The notes beneath the pieces were generated by a model. It was not told where the DNA came from. It was given only the letters and a program-made list of their open reading frames with translations, and made no database searches. Shown one piece after another: positions 42,701 to 54,802 of a stretch of 64,000 nucleotides of DNA (position 1 is its first letter; each line of letters starts with the position of its first letter). This stretch comes from Lactarius indigo. Taxonomy: Eukaryota > Basidiomycota > Agaricomycetes > Russulales > Russulaceae. The translations under genes and the position numbers were made by a program. The stretch spans positions 36,440 through 100,439 of the forward strand of contig JAFKAC010000164.1 of the NCBI GenBank assembly GCA_025766275.1. Direction: 5' to 3'.

Positions 42701-45608
42701 AGGATTTATGGGGAAAAGAGGGTTTTTGGAGCACCTGAACCCATTGGCCTGGCTGAGGGCTTTAAATTGTAATTCTGTAATCATGACATGCTTTTGATCT
42801 CTTCAAATCCCAGTTTCGATCTGCACAAATTACCAAATGGCTGACATAAGAGCATTGGTGGACTCTGGAGCCACCAACAACTTCATAAACCCAAAGTTTG
42901 CTTCAAAAATGGGGATCAGGGTCCAACCCTTACCCCAGGCATGGAAGACATGGAATATAGACAATATGGAAAATAAAGCTGGGTCCATCACTCACTTCTT
43001 GGACCTAGATGCCTACGCCAAAGGATACCATAGGACTATGAGGTTCCTGGTCATGGACCTCAGAAATGAAGACATTTTCCTCAGCTACCCATGGTTGGCA
43101 ACATACCAACCTACCATCAATTGGTGAGATGCAGTAATACACAAGGAAGTGATGCCGGTCATCATCAGTACTCAGGACAGTCAAGACCAACAAATTGTCA
43201 TCACCTTGACCCTCACTGATGATGAAAAAGATAGGATAGTAGAAGAATTGGATGAAAAAGATGTACACATCTGTGCAACCACGTCCACTGAGTTGGCAAT
43301 TCAAGCACACAAAGGAGAAAAACAAGTCAAACTGCCAAAGGTATACCACACCTTTAAGAAGCTCTTCAGTGAGGAGGCCTCCCAACAATTTCCCCTGGCA
43401 TGACTGTGGGATCACACCATTGACTTCAAACCTGGAGCTCCTACTGCCATAGACTGCAAAATCTACCTGCTCACATAAGAAGAGGAGGGAAAACTCAAGG
43501 AGTTCCTAGACGAGAAACTTCAACAAGGGTACTTACACCCTTCCATTTCCCCATACACCTCATCTTTCTTCTTTGTTAAAAAGAAGGACAGAAAGCTACA
43601 TCCCATACAGGACTATCACGTTATCAATTCACACACTGTCCAAAACCAGTACCCACTCCCGCTTATTCAAGACCTTATTAATGACCTTAGTAATGCACAC
43701 ATCTACACTAAGCTCAACATTTGATGGGGGTATAACAACATTTGGATATGCAAAGGTGATCAAGAGAAGGCAGCATTCAAGACTAAGTTTGGGCTTTTTG
43801 AGCCTACAGTCATGTTCTTCAGCCTAACCAACTCACCTGCAACCTTTCAAACAATGATGAACCACATCTATCATGACACAATTGCAAAACACGAATGAGC
43901 GGGCACAGTTATAAGGGTGTACATGGATGATATAGGCATCGCCACTTGGGAGGGATATGACTCCAATGCTCACATCACAGCTGTTACGGATGTGCTTCAT
44001 GTCGCACAGGAGAATGACCTGTACTTCAAACTCAAGAAGTGCCTCTTCCACCAACCTCAGATGGATTGCCTGGGGGTAATCCTTGAAAAGGAGGTAACAT
44101 GCATGGACCTGGTAAAAGTTCATGGCATTAAAGACTGGCTGACACCAACAAAAGTCAGGGATGTACACTCCTTTTTAGGCTTCTGCAACTTTTACTGCTT
44201 ATTCATCCAAGGTTTCACAACCCATGCACGACTGCTAAATCAACTCACAAGGAAGGATGCTGAGTGGAAGTGGACAGAGGACGAGGAAAATGTGTTCTGA
44301 ACTCTCAAATGCCTTGTTACAGAAGAACCAGTGCTGGCTCACCCCCACCTACAAGACCAATTTGAACTAGAGGTAGATGCATCAGGATATGCAGTAGGCA
44401 CTGTTCTCTTGCAAAAGAAAAGTGATGGGCGCAAGCACCCCATAGGATATTATTCAGCCATGCTGAGCAAGGCAGAACAAAACTATGACATCTATGACTT
44501 GGAACTACTAGCCATTGTCAAGGCTCTTTGGCATCGGAGGCCCTTACTTGCAGGGTCACCCCACAAAATCAAAATATTCTCAGACCATCTCAACCTCCAA
44601 TACTGGAAGACCCCACAAAAGATTAGTAGAAGAGTCACCAGAGAGGTGCTGGAGTTGATGGAATATGACTTTGAGATCCACCACATAAAGGGGAAGAACA
44701 ATGGAAGAGTGGATGCCCTCTCCAGACGACCAGACTACAATCAAGGAGAGGAGGACAACCAAGGTGTAGTCGTCCTCCCCCCCAAAGTATTTGTACGAGC
44801 AGCTGATGTTGCACACACACTGGAAATACACCCGATGCTGCAACAACTGAGACGGTGACAAGATCCAAGCATTATAAAGCACTGGGTGGACACACATCAG
44901 CTAAAGAAAATAGAGGGCAAGTGGTATAAAGATGGATGCCTGGTAATTACTGGACCAACCTCAGCCTACCAAACAATTATCCACGATCATCACAACCCTC
45001 CGGTCCACAGCCATCCAGGTATCAGTCATACCTAACAAATCATAGAATGACACTACTGGTGGCCTCACCTCTGTTGAGACGTCTATGAGTATGTCACCAG
45101 CTGCACTGAATGCCAACGCAACAAAGTCAATACTAGACTGACTCATGCCCCTCTACAACCCATCACCCCACTAATGGACACTGCCCCATTTCATACCATA
45201 GCCCTGGACTTCATTACAAAGTTACCAATATCCCAATGCTATGATAGCATTCTAACTGTCACTGATCATGATTGCAGCAAGGCCTTGATATTTATTCCAT
45301 GCAATGAGGAAATCACTGCTGAAGAAACCACTATCCTGTATGTCAATCATGTGTTTAAACAATTCAGGTTGCCGCATAAAATCATTAGCAATTGTGACCC
45401 TTGTTTCACATCCAAATTCACAAAGGAGGTGTGTTGAATACTGGGGATCAAACAGAACATTTCCACCGCCTATCATCCACGCACTGATGGACAGTCAGAG
45501 CATACCAATCAATGGCTGGAGCAGTACTTACATTTCTGGGCTAATGAGCATCAAGATAACTGGGCAGCATATCTGCCAATAGCTGAATTCACTCACAACA
45601 ACTGGCTG
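42701..45608 (+). pseudogene. Gypsy-3 protease, reverse transcriptase, RNase H, integrase start
   Basis: This continues gypsy-3 after the KDZ element. Protease active site ALVDSGATNNFI near 42852, then LSYPWLATYQPTINW. The reverse transcriptase has QNQYPLPLIQDLINDLSNAH near 43635-43700 and the YMDD box (VYMDDIGIA) near 43918. RNase H: FELEVDASGYAVGTVLLQKK near 44350 and IKIFSDHLNLQYW near 44570. Integrase: a TECQRNK zinc-binding piece near 45105, DFITKLP, then SNCDPCFTSKF and DGQSEHTNQW near 45490, and EFTHNNWL at the break at 45608. Several stops (for example at 43125, 43478, 43722, 44298, 45030 and 45435) mean the protein is dead. The rest of the integrase resumes at about 52589. Confidence 0.9.
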
Positions 45609-45808
45609 GCCAGTCTGAGGCAGAGTGAGGCACAAGCGGTGCCTTAGAGCAGGGTCTTTGAGTGAGCGGGCTAGGCGGCACGTGGCCCATTCCTTCCTTG
45701 CCTGCCACCACCTGCCTGCCCACTTTTCCAACTGGCCTAGAAAACTGGTATCTTTTCTTTTATCTTCTCCACACCTTTGTGAGAAACGCCTCTCTCCCTC
45801 TCTGACAA

Positions 45809-47135
45809 ATGCCATGCATTCTCAAAGATCCAACTCAGGCAAGATGCCCAAACTTTGAAGGCAATGAATGGGAATTTTTGAGGCAAACAATGATTGATGC
45901 CCACCCAAGCATAGATCCCCTCACCAAAGAAGGGGCCACTCAGCACCTGAGAGATGCCTGGTCCAGAGAAAACGACAACCAAAGAGCTGCCTGGCTTGAA
46001 CAAGAAGTGCAAGACCAAGTGGAGCAAGAAGAGCAGGACAGGTTAGCACAGGAAGAGGAAGACGCTCAGCAAGCCCTGTGTGAGAAAGAAGTTGAGCTGC
46101 AGCGCAAAGAAGCGGAGAAAAAGAAACCAAAAATCGGTTCCTTCATCAGAGGTAATGTCATGCTCATGTGACATCACGCTCACAAAGCGGACACGTCACA
46201 TCGATTGCCAACGGTATCTCACTTCTTGTCAGCTGTCTTGCCACGTATTCAGGAATTCTGCCAGCTCATTAGGAGCTTTGTAAATACAGAAAACAGTCAC
46301 GAAAAACACCAGTATGTACAAGTGTTTAAGATGTAGCCACAGAGTAGTACTAGCTTGTCTACTCTTCGTCTTTCAATCCAGTGTTTACCTTCTCACTTGT
46401 GCATGCACGTGCCAAGTCAGCATTTATTCTCTCTGCCTTGACAAGCAGAACCCTTGAATGTCAAAACATCACGGACGGTCAGCTGGTACTGTGACAGGTA
46501 AGGGCATCAGCAATTGGATCGAACCTTGTCCAGCCCAATACGCCCTCAACAAAATTAACAACCTTGAGTACGTCAAACTTGACTACACCATCAGAGGTTG
46601 CAGAGATGCCGCTGCTGACTCCCACAGATTGGTCAACCAAGACACTATGGCCTTCACACAGCTTGAGGACACCCTGGCCATCCGTCTGCTGTCCACTGTG
46701 AGACCCTCTTGGAACATCCAAAGTGACAAGAGTCTGGCCTGGGATGAGGTAATGTATGCAAAAAACACCATGCTACATTTCATGGCACAATCAGGAGTCT
46801 GGCCCCCAGAGCACATTGACTCCTTGGTGGCTTTCTTTGTCGCTCTTGAACTGCACCCTAGAAGAGTTCAAGACAACGGCAACGCAGTACTAATTCTGTA
46901 CCAGAGCCACATGAGGCGTGAGTGGTTCGACGCTTTTAAGCACAACCAGGGCTTCGACATTGCCCCCCTGGTGCCAGCCCTGCTCCATGTGCCATCAACC
47001 ACAACCCCTTGCTGGCACTGTCCCATGCTACCCCACTGTTGCTGCCATCTCCTTTTTCCGCCAGCAAACCTAGTTCTTGAGAACACAAGCCATCCCCGAA
47101 CTGCCTTTGTCACATGCCACCCCCAGACATTGTGA
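45809..47135 (+). pseudogene. DIRS-like ORF1, split by a solo LTR
   Basis: The first part (45809-46155) reads MPCILKDPTQARCPNFEGNE, then a long Glu/Gln coiled coil ending KKKPKIGSFIRG. After the LTR it continues without a shift as KGISNWIEPCPAQYALNKIN. It then runs to about 46980 (TMLHFMAQSGVWPPEHIDSL; RREWFDAFKHNQGFDIAPLV). The order of coiled coil, then KIG/KG block, then ALNKI is typical of the gag-like first ORF of Agaricomycete tyrosine-recombinase elements. Confidence 0.75.
46156..46496 (+). repeat. Solo LTR in DIRS-like ORF1
   Basis: 341 bp, TGTCATGCTCATG to GGTACTGTGACA, with a perfect 5-bp duplication GGTAA (46151-46155 and 46497-46501). Removing it and one GGTAA restores the ORF1 frame exactly (AGA GGT AAG GGC). 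It is a different family from the other LTRs in the window. Confidence 0.9.
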
Positions 47136-47773
47136 TCAGGCTGGCCACTCGCATGGCCACACACACTCCTCATCCCCTCATCGCACCCCTTCCCCCAGGA
47201 AGCACTCCCCACATGCCTCCCATGGCACATATCCCATCCACCAGGATGCACACCCTTGGAGCACCACCAAGCGCCCCAGGCCAGACAAGCCTGAGTTTTT
47301 TCAGTCTGGCACAGGCCCACATGGGGGAGTCTGCGCAGCTTGCCTCGGTCTCCACGATCACACCTTCTCCAAATGCGAGGGCCTCAAGCTCTAGGATGGC
47401 TCAGCTGGTGTTGCCAGAAAAAGTGGCAGGAGGTTGGTCATGGCAGACAGCCTCCCCATGTACTTCGACTGGCAAATCCCCAAAGGATGCTCCTCTGCAA
47501 GTCATCCCAAGTGCCACAGGTGCTCCAGATGTGGAAAGCTTGACCATGGGGCCCAGTTGTGCCCTCGAGCAGAGAAGGTGTGAACCCCTCACACCATACA
47601 TCTGAGATGCTTGGGCATCAGAGCTCTCACACCTCGGTCTCCTATCCAGATACCCTTTACTGGTCCCCAGCCTCACTGCCGGCTTTAATCTGGGAATTCC
47701 ATCCTTTTCTTGTACTTTTGTTCCACCAAATCATGCATCTATTAGTTCCCTGCTTAATGTATATACTGCCATC

Positions 47774-49290
47774 ATGGAACACAAGTTTGCTGTTGGCCAC
47801 TACATTGGCCCTTTCACACAGGAGCAGTTGGAGGCCAGTCTGGGCCCGTTTCAATCCTCCCCTCTGTCTCTGGTTCCCAAAACATCCAAGCCTGGTAAGT
47901 ACTGGGCGGTTCATAACTTCTCTCATCTGCACCATCCCATCCCCAAAGCGACAGCAATCAATGATCACATTAACAGCAAGAATTTCCTGTGTACCTGGGG
48001 CACCTTTTCTGCAGTCGCCCTGCTTATCACCCACCTCCCCCCAGGATCCCAGGCCTCAGTACACAACATGGTGGAGGCCTACAGAACCATCCCTGCCACC
48101 CCTGCCCAATGGCCTGGCCTCATCATTCGCCTGCAAGTGAATGATGAGTTTGCCGTCAATACCTGCAACAACTTCAGCCTCACCTCTGCCAGGGGTGTGT
48201 ATGGGATGGTGGCAGATGCCGGTGCAGACATTTTCCAAGGCCACGGCATTGGCCCCCTGGCAAAATGGGTCAACGACCATATATTCTTCAGAATCCCACG
48301 GAAGCATCTCACCACTTACAATGTGCAGTGAACCGGCTGGCACTCTGAGATCAATGCACACAGAGGGCAGGTGCAGGATGGCAGCCGTCTATGGTTCAGA
48401 GGAAAAACCCAGCCAGACGACTCCCCTGAGGAGTTCATCGAAGACTGTAAGTTGGTGTTGCAAGACTTGGCGGATGCCTCCCCATGATCTACGCAGGACA
48501 CAGAGTTCACATACACAGACGATAACATTGACAGAATCTCATTGTGCCTCAGCATCTGGTGGGAATCATCGAAATCAATCCCCTTTGCAATTGAAGTTCC
48601 CTACCTCAGGCTCCGTTGGGATCTGCATAACCAAATTGTACACCTACTCGAGGTCAAAAAGACCAAATACCTTGCAGCGATCACGGAATGGGAGGCCAAA
48701 TGCATGCACAATCTCCTTGAGACCCAAAGGCTCTACGGCAAGCTCCTTCACGCCTCACTGGTGTTGCCCTCAGGATGGGCCTATCTCACCAACCTAGAGG
48801 CCATGCTCGCCTCATGCAATAACAATCCTTTCCTACTGTGCACCCCACCCCAGAACACTTCGAATGATCTTAGCTGGTGGAAACAGCACCTCAGCTGACC
48901 AGAGCTCTCCCGACCCATACCTGAACCCCAACCCATCATCGACCATGAAGCCTACTCTGACACCAGCTCAGGCTTCTGCGTGGCAATCGCCATTGGCCCC
49001 AGGTGGCGGGCATGGTGCCTCATCGACAGCTGGAAGTCTCAGGGGCGAGACATCCAGTGGGCCGAAGCCATCAGTTTTGAGCTCCTTATCATCAGTTTAT
49101 GCTTGCATGCAGACAAGGGCCAGCATCTCAAAGTTTACAGGGACAACAGGGTGGTCATCAAAGGATGGTGGAAAAGGTCCAGTGCCAACAGACCCACCAA
49201 CAACATTTTTCACTGCATACTCAAATTTTCGGAAAGCAGCGACTGGTTGATTCACACCAGATACATCCCCAGTGCCTAGAACCCTGCCGA
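47774..49290 (+). pseudogene. DIRS-like reverse transcriptase and RNase H
   Basis: Reverse transcriptase blocks: KYWAVHNFSHLHHPIPKATA, SKNFLCTWGTFSAVALLITH, VHNMVEAYRTIPATPAQWPG, GVYGMVADAGADIFQGHGIG and WVNDHIFFRIP. The active-site Asp pair appears as ND in VNDHI, so one Asp may be lost. The thumb follows (IPFAIEVPYLRLRWDLHNQI; WEAKCMHNLLETQRLYGKLL). RNase H-like sequence (VAIAIGPRWRAWCLIDSWKS, then ADKGQHLKVYRDNRVVIKGW) runs to the stop near 49279. It then continues in relics reading NPADAPSRG. Frame changes near 48330 and 48897. Confidence 0.8.
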
Positions 49291-49662
49291 TGCCCCCTCC
49301 AGAGGCCTCTACCCTCCCCCCAATCTCCTCCTCGACCACATCACTGTCCCAGAGGAGATTCACCCTTTCATCATCAACATCGGGTCCAGCAAACCTGGTC
49401 AGAGCTGCAGCCATTAGCCGACTGGCACGCACACACAATGCCCTCGATGCGCAGCTAGACGCCAACTCAAGGGAGGCCAAACAGCAAAAACCCCTCAGCA
49501 CAAGGCCACGCCAGCTGACAATACCCCCTACCATCGCCCCTCCCCATATAAGACCAGCCCCTTATCCCAACTCCCTCACCCCGTGCCCCTCCCTCCTGTG
49601 TCCCCATTGCCTCACTCGGGATCGCCTGAGACTGTGGACTCCGTTTTACACCCCAACCCTGC

Positions 49663-51118
49663 AAAAAACTCCTTTCTTCTGTACCACCACCATGCCACCC
49701 AAACCTAAACCCCCCCCCATCCCCATCACTCCACAACAAATTGCAGGGGTCCTCTCCTCTGTTACATCTGGTATCAATAAGCTCCTAGCCTCCACACCAG
49801 ACCATACAGACGTGCTGCGACAACACGTCAATGCCTTCCTCTCACACACCACAATTTATACACTCCTCAGGGACTCTCCCCCTCCCCCACCCACAGAACC
49901 CCTCCCTCAAAATGCTCTTAAAGACATAGCGGACATTAAGAAATCACTCTCGGCCCTTCAAAAGGCACTGGCATCTAGCACACAGACTAGCAAACCCCCT
50001 CACACCCCAAAGCCTACTCAAGCAGGACCCTTGGCTCAAAAGAAACCCAAGGCCACAGCCCCTTCCTTTGCAAATGTGACTGCCCTGCCACCACGCCCTA
50101 GCGTGGTTATCAGCCTCGCGCACCTTGACTGGAAAGACAACAGGCCTTCCCCGGCCCAACTCTGCACCAGCATCAACTCTGCTCTGGCAGCAGCCCAGAA
50201 CGACCAAGTTCACATCTCCACTGTAAAGTGGACTGCTAGGGACAACCTGGTCCTAATGGGCGGCCCCAACACCATGGCACATCACCTCCAACTCGCTATT
50301 CCCACCATACATCAGCACTTCTCCGAGAGAATTCCAGCCTCTCACGATTCCCACCCCATTTACATAAGACCTAATGTAAAATGGTTGAAAATTCTCATCA
50401 ACAGCGTCCCCACTGGAGTTTCACCAACTACATCTGCTCACTCCCCTGACACCTGCCACGCAGCCCTAGTCTCGGAAAACCCTAACTATGCCACTCTCAC
50501 AATCACGCAGAGACCCAGCTGAATCCGCAGCCCCTCCTCATACTCCAATAACGCCCTCTCTTCCCTCGTGGTGGCATTCAAGGACCCAGATGGCTCCCTG
50601 GCACGTGGCCTTTTGGCCAGTAAGACGCTCTTTGTCTTTGGCACCTGCGCCACCATCAAGAAGTGGAAGCAACACCAACCCACATCCAAAGGCAAAACTC
50701 CCACACCAATCAAACCAGACTTGCCATCGCCTCCTGAATCCCCCTCCCTTGCTAACTACTGACAGCTGGAACTCAAAATCCTCTCCACCCCCACCTCTCC
50801 ATACACAGCCGGGCCGCCCACCAGGCCCACTCAAGACATGAAGGGAACTGCAGGTGTTGCTGGGAAGGCCCAGGCTAAAGGCTCCCGCTCAAGACCCAAA
50901 TAGCCGACCCAAGCATAAGCGACTTCAAGACTCTGTTGCCCTCACAACCCGTCACTTGACTGATGCTTGCTGCCCCTCACGGGGCGGAGGAGACATATGA
51001 TGCACAGTTTCATTAATAGTCAGCAATATTTTGTCATGTAAAGATACACATAGTGTCGTGCTACATGGGGTATTTGGCCCCGAGGCACACGTAAATGGAT
51101 TTAAAAAAAAAAAAAAAA
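49663..51118 (+). mobile_element. ORF1-only LINE insertion with poly(A) tail
   Basis: Flanked by a 12-bp duplication CCCCAACCCTGC (49651-49662 and 51120-51131) and ending in a run of about 16-17 A, the hallmarks of target-primed reverse transcription. The body encodes only a gag-like ORF1; no endonuclease or reverse transcriptase is present. The length is about 1.46 kb. Confidence 0.88.
49692..50762 (+). pseudogene. LINE ORF1 (gag-like), one in-frame stop
   Basis: ATG at 49692 (MPPKPKPPPIPITPQQIAGV) just inside the LINE 5' end. The frame is open to the TGA at 50520-50522 and then continues in phase (IRSPSSYSNNALSSLVVAFK; GLLASKTLFVFGTCATIKKW) to 50762. Pro/Lys-rich N-terminus, helix (DIADIKKSLSALQKALASST), then an RNA-recognition-like fold (PSVVISLAHLDWKDNRPSPA; MAHHLQLAIPTIHQHFSERI). 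The DPDG...FGTCATIKKW ending resembles the ORF1 of fungal Tad-like LINEs. Trp (TGG) at the stop would fit, so this is a G to A change. The frame also extends upstream to 49272 through DIRS-element sequence, which is not part of this ORF. Confidence 0.7.
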
Positions 51119-51131
51119 CCCCCAACCCTGC

Positions 51132-52160
51132 CCACTGGCACCTCCTCACTCAGCTCAGCAGAAAGAGAACGCATCAAAGACATGATGGTACACGCTTGGG
51201 AGGAGGACACCCACACCACATATGGTTCAGGCCTCCTGATGTGGCACTGTTTTTGCAACGGCAAAGGAGTCCCAGAATCAGCCAGAGCCCCCACCGCACA
51301 AGACCTTCTTGCAGCTTTTGTCACACACATGGCAGTGGCATACTCTGGCAAAACCATCTCCAACTACCTCAACGGGGTGTGCACCTGGCACATCCTGCAC
51401 AGCATTCCCTGGATCCTCAACAAGAACCAAATGGAGACCATGCTATGAGCCGCCTGCAAGCTGACCCCAAGCTCTTCAAAAAGAAAAGAAAGACTCCCCT
51501 ACATGCCCAGCTTCATCACAGCCATCTGGCAGCACCTGGACCTGGAGGACCTGGTGGACGCAGCAGTATTCGCATGTCTCACCACATGTTTTTATGCCTC
51601 GGCCAGGCTCAGTGAGTTCACAGTCCGCACCCTGGATAGTTTCCGCCCCAATGCCCACATCACCACCTGAAACTTATCATATGACCAGGATTGCAATGAC
51701 TTCAAGGTCATGGTCCTTCACCTTCCCACCACTAAGTCTGTGGGCAACAAAGGTGAGGACATCTACTGGGCCACACAAAATGGAGACTCAGACCCCACAG
51801 CAGCCCTGAAAAACCACCTCTGGATCAACCAGCCTTCCAAGGCATTGCACCTATTTGCATATTGGGCCAAAAACGCGTGCCGCCCACTCACAAAATTGAA
51901 GTTCCTCAAAAGAATTGGGAAAGCCACCTGTGCAGCTGGCCTCGAGCCTCTGCAAGGGCATGGCATACAGATCGGATCCACCCTTGAATATCTTCTTCAG
52001 GGGGTTCCCTTCTACATCGTAAAAACAAAGGGTTGTTGGGCTGGGGACTCTTTCTTGCTATACCTACAAAAGCATGCCATCATCATCGCACCATACATTC
52101 AAGCTGCTCCTGCTCTGCATGAATCCTTCATCCACTACACCATGCCCCCAGTTTGCTAAA
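51132..52160 (+). pseudogene. DIRS-like tyrosine recombinase, catalytic Arg lost
   Basis: N-terminal SAM-like domain: KDMMVHAWEEDTHTTYGSGL, KTISNYLNGVCTWHILHSIP. Catalytic domain: ACLTTCFYASARLSEFTVRT with the first Arg, LPTTKSVGNKGEDIYW with a Lys, then HGIQIGSTLEYLLQGVPFYI. The H-x-x-R box reads HGIQ, so the second Arg is Gln, which should kill activity. The following GCW keeps the last Trp/His position; the nucleophile Tyr is probably in SFLLYLQKHA. Two stops (near 51448 and 51668) also break it. Confidence 0.8.
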
Positions 52161-52588
52161 ACACCATCTTCACTGCCTCCTTGTGCAGCCATGTCTTTTC
52201 TCTCATATCCACCAGGTAAGCCTTCTCTTCCTATTTTTTGGGGGTGCCGAGCCTCACTCACCACATCATCAATTCCTAACAGGTCGGGTGTTGCGACCTC
52301 AGCTTGGCAGCAAAGTCCCATCTTCAATCATGAAGTGCTTCGCGCTTTGGCCCATTCTCTCTATGCTGTCAAACTACCCCAGCCATTCTATAGTTTTCTC
52401 CTAATTACCTACAATGCTTGTACACAGTCTCCCAGACCAGCTGCCTGAATCAAACCACAGTTAACCATCCTGCACAAGCATTTGTCAAAGTGTTTCGTAG
52501 CGTGCATCAGCAGACCTTCTCCTCACCGCTCACCAATGCTGCACAAAACCCTACCCTCAAGAAGCAAACCAGTGACTCACAAAGACTC

Positions 52589-53140
52589 ATGAACACATGA
52601 AGCAATCACCATTTATGCTCCTTATGGGCTACAACCCAACAGCTGATTGGACAGATAAGCCATCACCTATTCCAAACGTGATCACAAGGCTGACACAATT
52701 AAAGGAAGCATGACAACTGGCACAAGACCTTATCAAGAAGGCACAAGATAGCTGGATTAGACACAAAGACACCCCATGATATCAGATAGGTGACCAGGTG
52801 TGGTTAGAAGGCAAACACCTCTGAACCAATCAACCAACCACAAAACTAGCAGCACGATGCCATGGACCATTCAAGGTCATTAAGGTGATGTCCCCTTACA
52901 ACTATTGCCTCAAACTTCCCATGCAGTGGAGCATCCACCTGGTATTTCACATAGACCTTCTCATGCCATACAAAAGTACAGCTTTTCATGGTGAAAATTT
53001 CCCTCAACCGCCATCAGATCTAGTAGAAGGAGAGGAGGAGTATGAAGTCGAGGCCATTCTCAACTCTCGGCATTTCGGCTGTTGAAAGAAGCTTCAATAC
53101 CTCATCAAATGGAAGGGGTACCCAGACTTGGAGAATCAGT
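52589..53140 (+). pseudogene. Gypsy-3 integrase C-terminus and chromodomain
   Basis: Resumes with HMKQSPFMLLMGYNPTADWT, then the GPY-like region (ARCHGPFKVIKVMSPYNYCL; PMQWSIHLVFHIDLLMPYK). A chromodomain follows, YEVEAILNSRHFG...KLQYLIKWKGYPDLENQWG. This identifies a chromovirus. It stops abruptly at 53140, where Copia sequence starts in the middle of the chromodomain. Confidence 0.88.
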
Positions 53141-53493
53141 GGGGCTTACCTAAATGGAGTCCTCAAAGAGAAGGTCTATATGCAGCAACCTGAAGGCTAC
53201 AAAGATGGCACAGATTGAGTATGTCTGCTCATAAAAACCCTATATGGACTTGAACAGTCCAGGCATGAGTGGAACAAAGAACTCAATGATAAATTAAATA
53301 AGCACAGATTCACCTCTCTGAAGGCTGATCCATGTGCATACATCAGAAGGGGAGCTGACCTGGAGATAATAACTGTATGGGTTGATGACCTTATGCTATT
53401 TGCAATGTCAATGGAAGCTATGGAGCATACAAAAGCTAACTTACATTCAGAGTGGGAAGTTACAGACATGGGAGACCCAACCAAGATCATTGA

Positions 53494-53948
53494 TGTTACG
53501 GTTGCATGCACTGGACCCTTACTGTACCGGTTGTGGCTATGGCTGTAAGGTAGATTAGTCACGGACTCGGGGTTTACGATAGGAGTTAGGAGCTGAAGGA
53601 TGACTCGATCCTAGTACAGGTAGTAGTAGTACTAGGATTGCGCTACTTACGCGATACGTTGGACGCTACATTACCGTGACTCATAGCAGCACTTGAAAGC
53701 CTGCTCCATCTGTATTTAAGATAGCTGCGGAAGACCAAGATACGCCATCTTGGTCTTCTTCAATCGTCACTTTCTTGTCTTCGCATTTTGGATCTTACCC
53801 CTACTCGGATAGGGCCTCACAAGTTATACTAGTGTCTTCGAACATCTAGAAGATTGCCTTCGTGCCATACGCCCCAGGGCGTGATTAGCTAAGTCACACG
53901 GTCGCCTTATCGAAGCTCAAGTCGAGCTGACGTCGTGACGGCGTTACA
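53494..53948 (+). repeat. Gypsy-family solo LTR inside Copia reverse transcriptase
   Basis: TGTTACGGTTGC to GACGGCGTTACA, homologous to the gypsy-1 and gypsy-3 LTRs, with the AAGACCAAGAT/ATCTTGGTCTT hairpin near 53731-53757. The flanks ATTGA (53489-53493) and ATTGG (53949-53953) are a 5-bp duplication with one change. Removal rejoins DPTKI(I)GIEIT in frame. Confidence 0.9.
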
Positions 53949-54802
53949 ATTGGGATAGAAATAACATGAGATGATACAACGATCAAGATAATGCAGCAAA
54001 AATACATTGAAGCCATCCTCAAGAAAGAGGGCATGCAGTGTGTGCAAATCCCATGGCAACTCCACTCAACTCCAATACACCACTTTTACCTAATCTGGAT
54101 GGGAACAAGGGGAGCAGGAGCAACTCCTACACAAGGTTGCTTGGCAAACTCCAGTTTCTGGAAAATGCAACCAGACCAGATATAGCATATGCCATTAACA
54201 GACTGGCCTCATATACAGCCAATCCAAGTTTGGAACATACCAGAGCCCTAAAAAGAATATTAAGATACCTTGCAGGCACAAAGATGTATGGAATTACTTA
54301 CTCAAGGAAGAAATTTGAGACAAAAAACTCCAATCTATTCCATGGGTTTTCCAACACAGTGTATGCCAATACTGATGATTACAAATCGGTTATGGGATAT
54401 GTCTTCTTAATGGGTGGAGGAACAATCATCTGGATGTTAAAGAAACAGTCAATAACAGCTCTATATCCTCAACTGAGGCAGAATACATTGCCTTATCTGA
54501 GGCAAGCCAAGAAGCTTCATGGCTGAGAAACCTATATGAGGAGCTAGGCTATGGTCAAAAATATCCCACACTAATCCAAGAGGATAACATGAGTGCAACA
54601 GTGATGGCAAAAAATCCAAAGTTCCACAAGAGATTGAAACATCTTGCCACATGATGGCATTTAATCCAAGAATTGGTGGCAAAAGGTGTGGTGGAACTAG
54701 GAGATTGTCGAGACCCAGACCAAACAGCCAACATCCTCACAAAAGCATTGCCAAGACCAAAGCATAAAAGACATATAGAAGAGATGGGATTGAAACCAAT
54801 GT

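Larger units (their letters stand above)
45609..52588 (+). mobile_element. DIRS-like tyrosine-recombinase retrotransposon, nested in gypsy-3 integrase
   Basis: About 7 kb inserted between NNWL and the HMKQSPFMLLMGYNP block of the gypsy-3 integrase. It carries an Agaricomycete-type ORF1, a reverse transcriptase/RNase H and a tyrosine recombinase on the plus strand, with no integrase or LTR pair of its own, as in the DIRS/Ngaro class. I could not define its terminal repeats exactly, so the boundaries are good to a few bases at the left and perhaps 15 at the right. A solo LTR and an ORF1-only LINE are nested inside. Confidence 0.8.

Noticed and set aside
52200..52588. Possible terminal repeats of the DIRS-like element near GCCTCACTC (left 45620s, right 52250s).
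   Set aside because: The match is too short and offset. I could not build a consistent split repeat, so no ends are claimed beyond the gypsy-3 breakpoints.
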